7,324 nucleotides of DNA, from NCBI GenBank assembly GCA_029858755.1, contig JAOUEK010000089.1:1-7324 (forward strand). The letters run 5' to 3'. This DNA comes from Thermoleophilia bacterium. Its GTDB lineage: Bacteria > Actinomycetota > Thermoleophilia > Gaiellales > Gaiellaceae. A model generated the notes under the pieces. That model was not told the origin of the DNA. It saw only the letters and a program-made list of their open reading frames with translations, and did no database searches. Below are positions 6,968-7,324 of this stretch, piece after piece. Every line of letters begins with the position of its first letter. Positions within the stretch are counted from its first letter, which is position 1. A program made the translations under genes and the position numbers.

Positions 6968-6999
6968 GTCAATTTGAAACTAGACAATATTTTGACATC
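6968..6999 (-). promoter_or_regulatory. AT-rich control region before folE, possible leaderless promoter
   Basis: This gap between the SDR stop and the folE GTG is about 30% GC in an otherwise very GC-rich window. On the minus strand it contains TATTGT (6989-6984) and TAGTTT (6982-6977), both -10-like. TAGTTT would put the transcription start within a few bases of the folE GTG, matching the missing Shine-Dalgarno. Outer arms GTCAA (6968-6972) and TTGAC (6992-6996) form an inverted repeat, and GACA occurs twice (6983-6986 and 6994-6997), so a regulator site is possible. No named operator is recognised. Confidence 0.5.
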
Positions 7000-7324
7000 C
7001 TACAGGTTCCAGCCGCCCGCGAGCTCGATCACCTGACCGGTGACGTACGCCGCGGCCGGTGAGACGAGGTAGCGGACGGCCGCCGCCACCTCGTCGATCG
7101 TGCCCTCGCGCCCCGCCGGGATCTCCCCCAGCGGCTTGCTGTCCGAGTTCTCGATCACCCCTGGGGCAACGACGTTCGCGGTGATCCTGTTCCCTGCCTC
7201 GGCCTTCGCGATCGCCTTCGTGAGCAGGATCACCCCGGTCTTGGCGATCGCGTAGGCGGCGACGCTCGGGCGGGCGACGAGGTCGTCGGCTCCGGCGTAG
7301 CCGAGGTTCACGATGCGGCCGCCC
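7000..7324 (-). CDS. Short-chain dehydrogenase/reductase, C-terminal part (cut by right edge), possibly pteridine reductase-like
   Basis: The last 107 residues of an SDR protein, ending with TAG at 7002-7000; the nucleotide-binding half lies beyond the window. Visible: GGRIVNLGYAG (strand 5), YAIAK (catalytic Tyr and Lys), VVAPGVIENS (the PG loop), GREGTIDEVAAAV, and the ending YVTGQVIELAGGWNL, a full match to the SDR C-terminal pattern. The usual catalytic serine after strand 5 is replaced: the segment reads LGYAGADD. Pteridine reductases of the PTR1/FolM kind also lack that serine and use Asp. With folE next on the same strand, a role in reducing pterin or dihydrofolate is plausible but not shown. 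FabG-like or other SDR activity is the alternative. Confidence 0.85.
   Translation of the reverse strand, partial: GGRIVNLGYAGADDLVARPSVAAYAIAKTGVILLTKAIAKAEAGNRITANVVAPGVIENSDSKPLGEIPAGREGTIDEVAAAVRYLVSPAAAYVTGQVIELAGGWNL

Noticed and set aside
6992..6997. Perfect TTGACA on the plus strand as a -35 element
   Set aside because: No -10-like hexamer 16-19 bases downstream, and it would point into the antisense of the SDR gene.

Overview
This is a very GC-rich window (roughly 70% or more by eye). Codons end mostly in G or C, GTG starts are frequent, and start/stop junctions are tight or overlapping. Together with secreted Ig-like repeat proteins and folate/pantothenate genes, this fits an actinobacterium, possibly of the Thermoleophilia (Solirubrobacterales-like). 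That placement is an impression from composition and protein style, not a computed assignment. No tRNA, rRNA, CRISPR array, insertion sequence or phage gene was seen. Most of the window looks like ordinary chromosomal housekeeping and envelope genes.

Layout. (1) Positions 1-2712, minus strand: a compact four-gene set read from 2712 towards 1. It holds a 77-residue two-helix membrane protein, a CPA1/NhaP-type cation:proton antiporter, a secreted or anchored Pro/Lys/Ala- and Ser-rich stalk protein, and the start of a secreted Ig-like repeat protein that runs off the left edge. The junctions are 3 bp, 14 bp and a 4-nt GTGA overlap, so one transcript is likely. (2) Positions 2713-2827: a divergent intergenic region holding a 21-codon leader-like ORF that overlaps the next start. 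(3) Positions 2828-4048, plus: a major facilitator superfamily transporter. It converges with, and overlaps by 50 bp, a minus-strand DUF4234 membrane protein (3999-4394). (4) Positions 4395-4594: a divergent intergenic region with candidate promoters and a stem-loop just before the panB ribosome binding site. (5) Positions 4595-5458, plus: panB, ketopantoate hydroxymethyltransferase. (6) Positions 5459-5571: a stem-loop cluster. (7) Positions 5572-6291, plus: a short-chain dehydrogenase/reductase (SDR) family protein lacking part of the catalytic tetrad. (8) Positions 6305-6967, minus: folE, GTP cyclohydrolase I. A 32-bp, strongly AT-rich gap separates it from an upstream SDR gene (7000 to beyond 7324) cut by the right edge.

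How the genes work together. The right half has a one-carbon/pterin flavour. FolE makes dihydroneopterin triphosphate, the entry to folate. PanB consumes 5,10-methylene-tetrahydrofolate to make ketopantoate for coenzyme A. The SDR just upstream of folE could be a pteridine or dihydrofolate reductase of the FolM/PTR1 kind; this last link is inference. The left operon combines ion antiport with cell-surface proteins, suggesting an envelope or ion-homeostasis role, but the two surface proteins cannot be given a function.

I did not find a convincing new multi-gene system. The observations most worth following are the AT-rich island before folE, the SDR-folE pairing, the histidine in the ion-site region of the antiporter, the leader ORF fused by overlap to the transporter start, and the stem-loops around panB.
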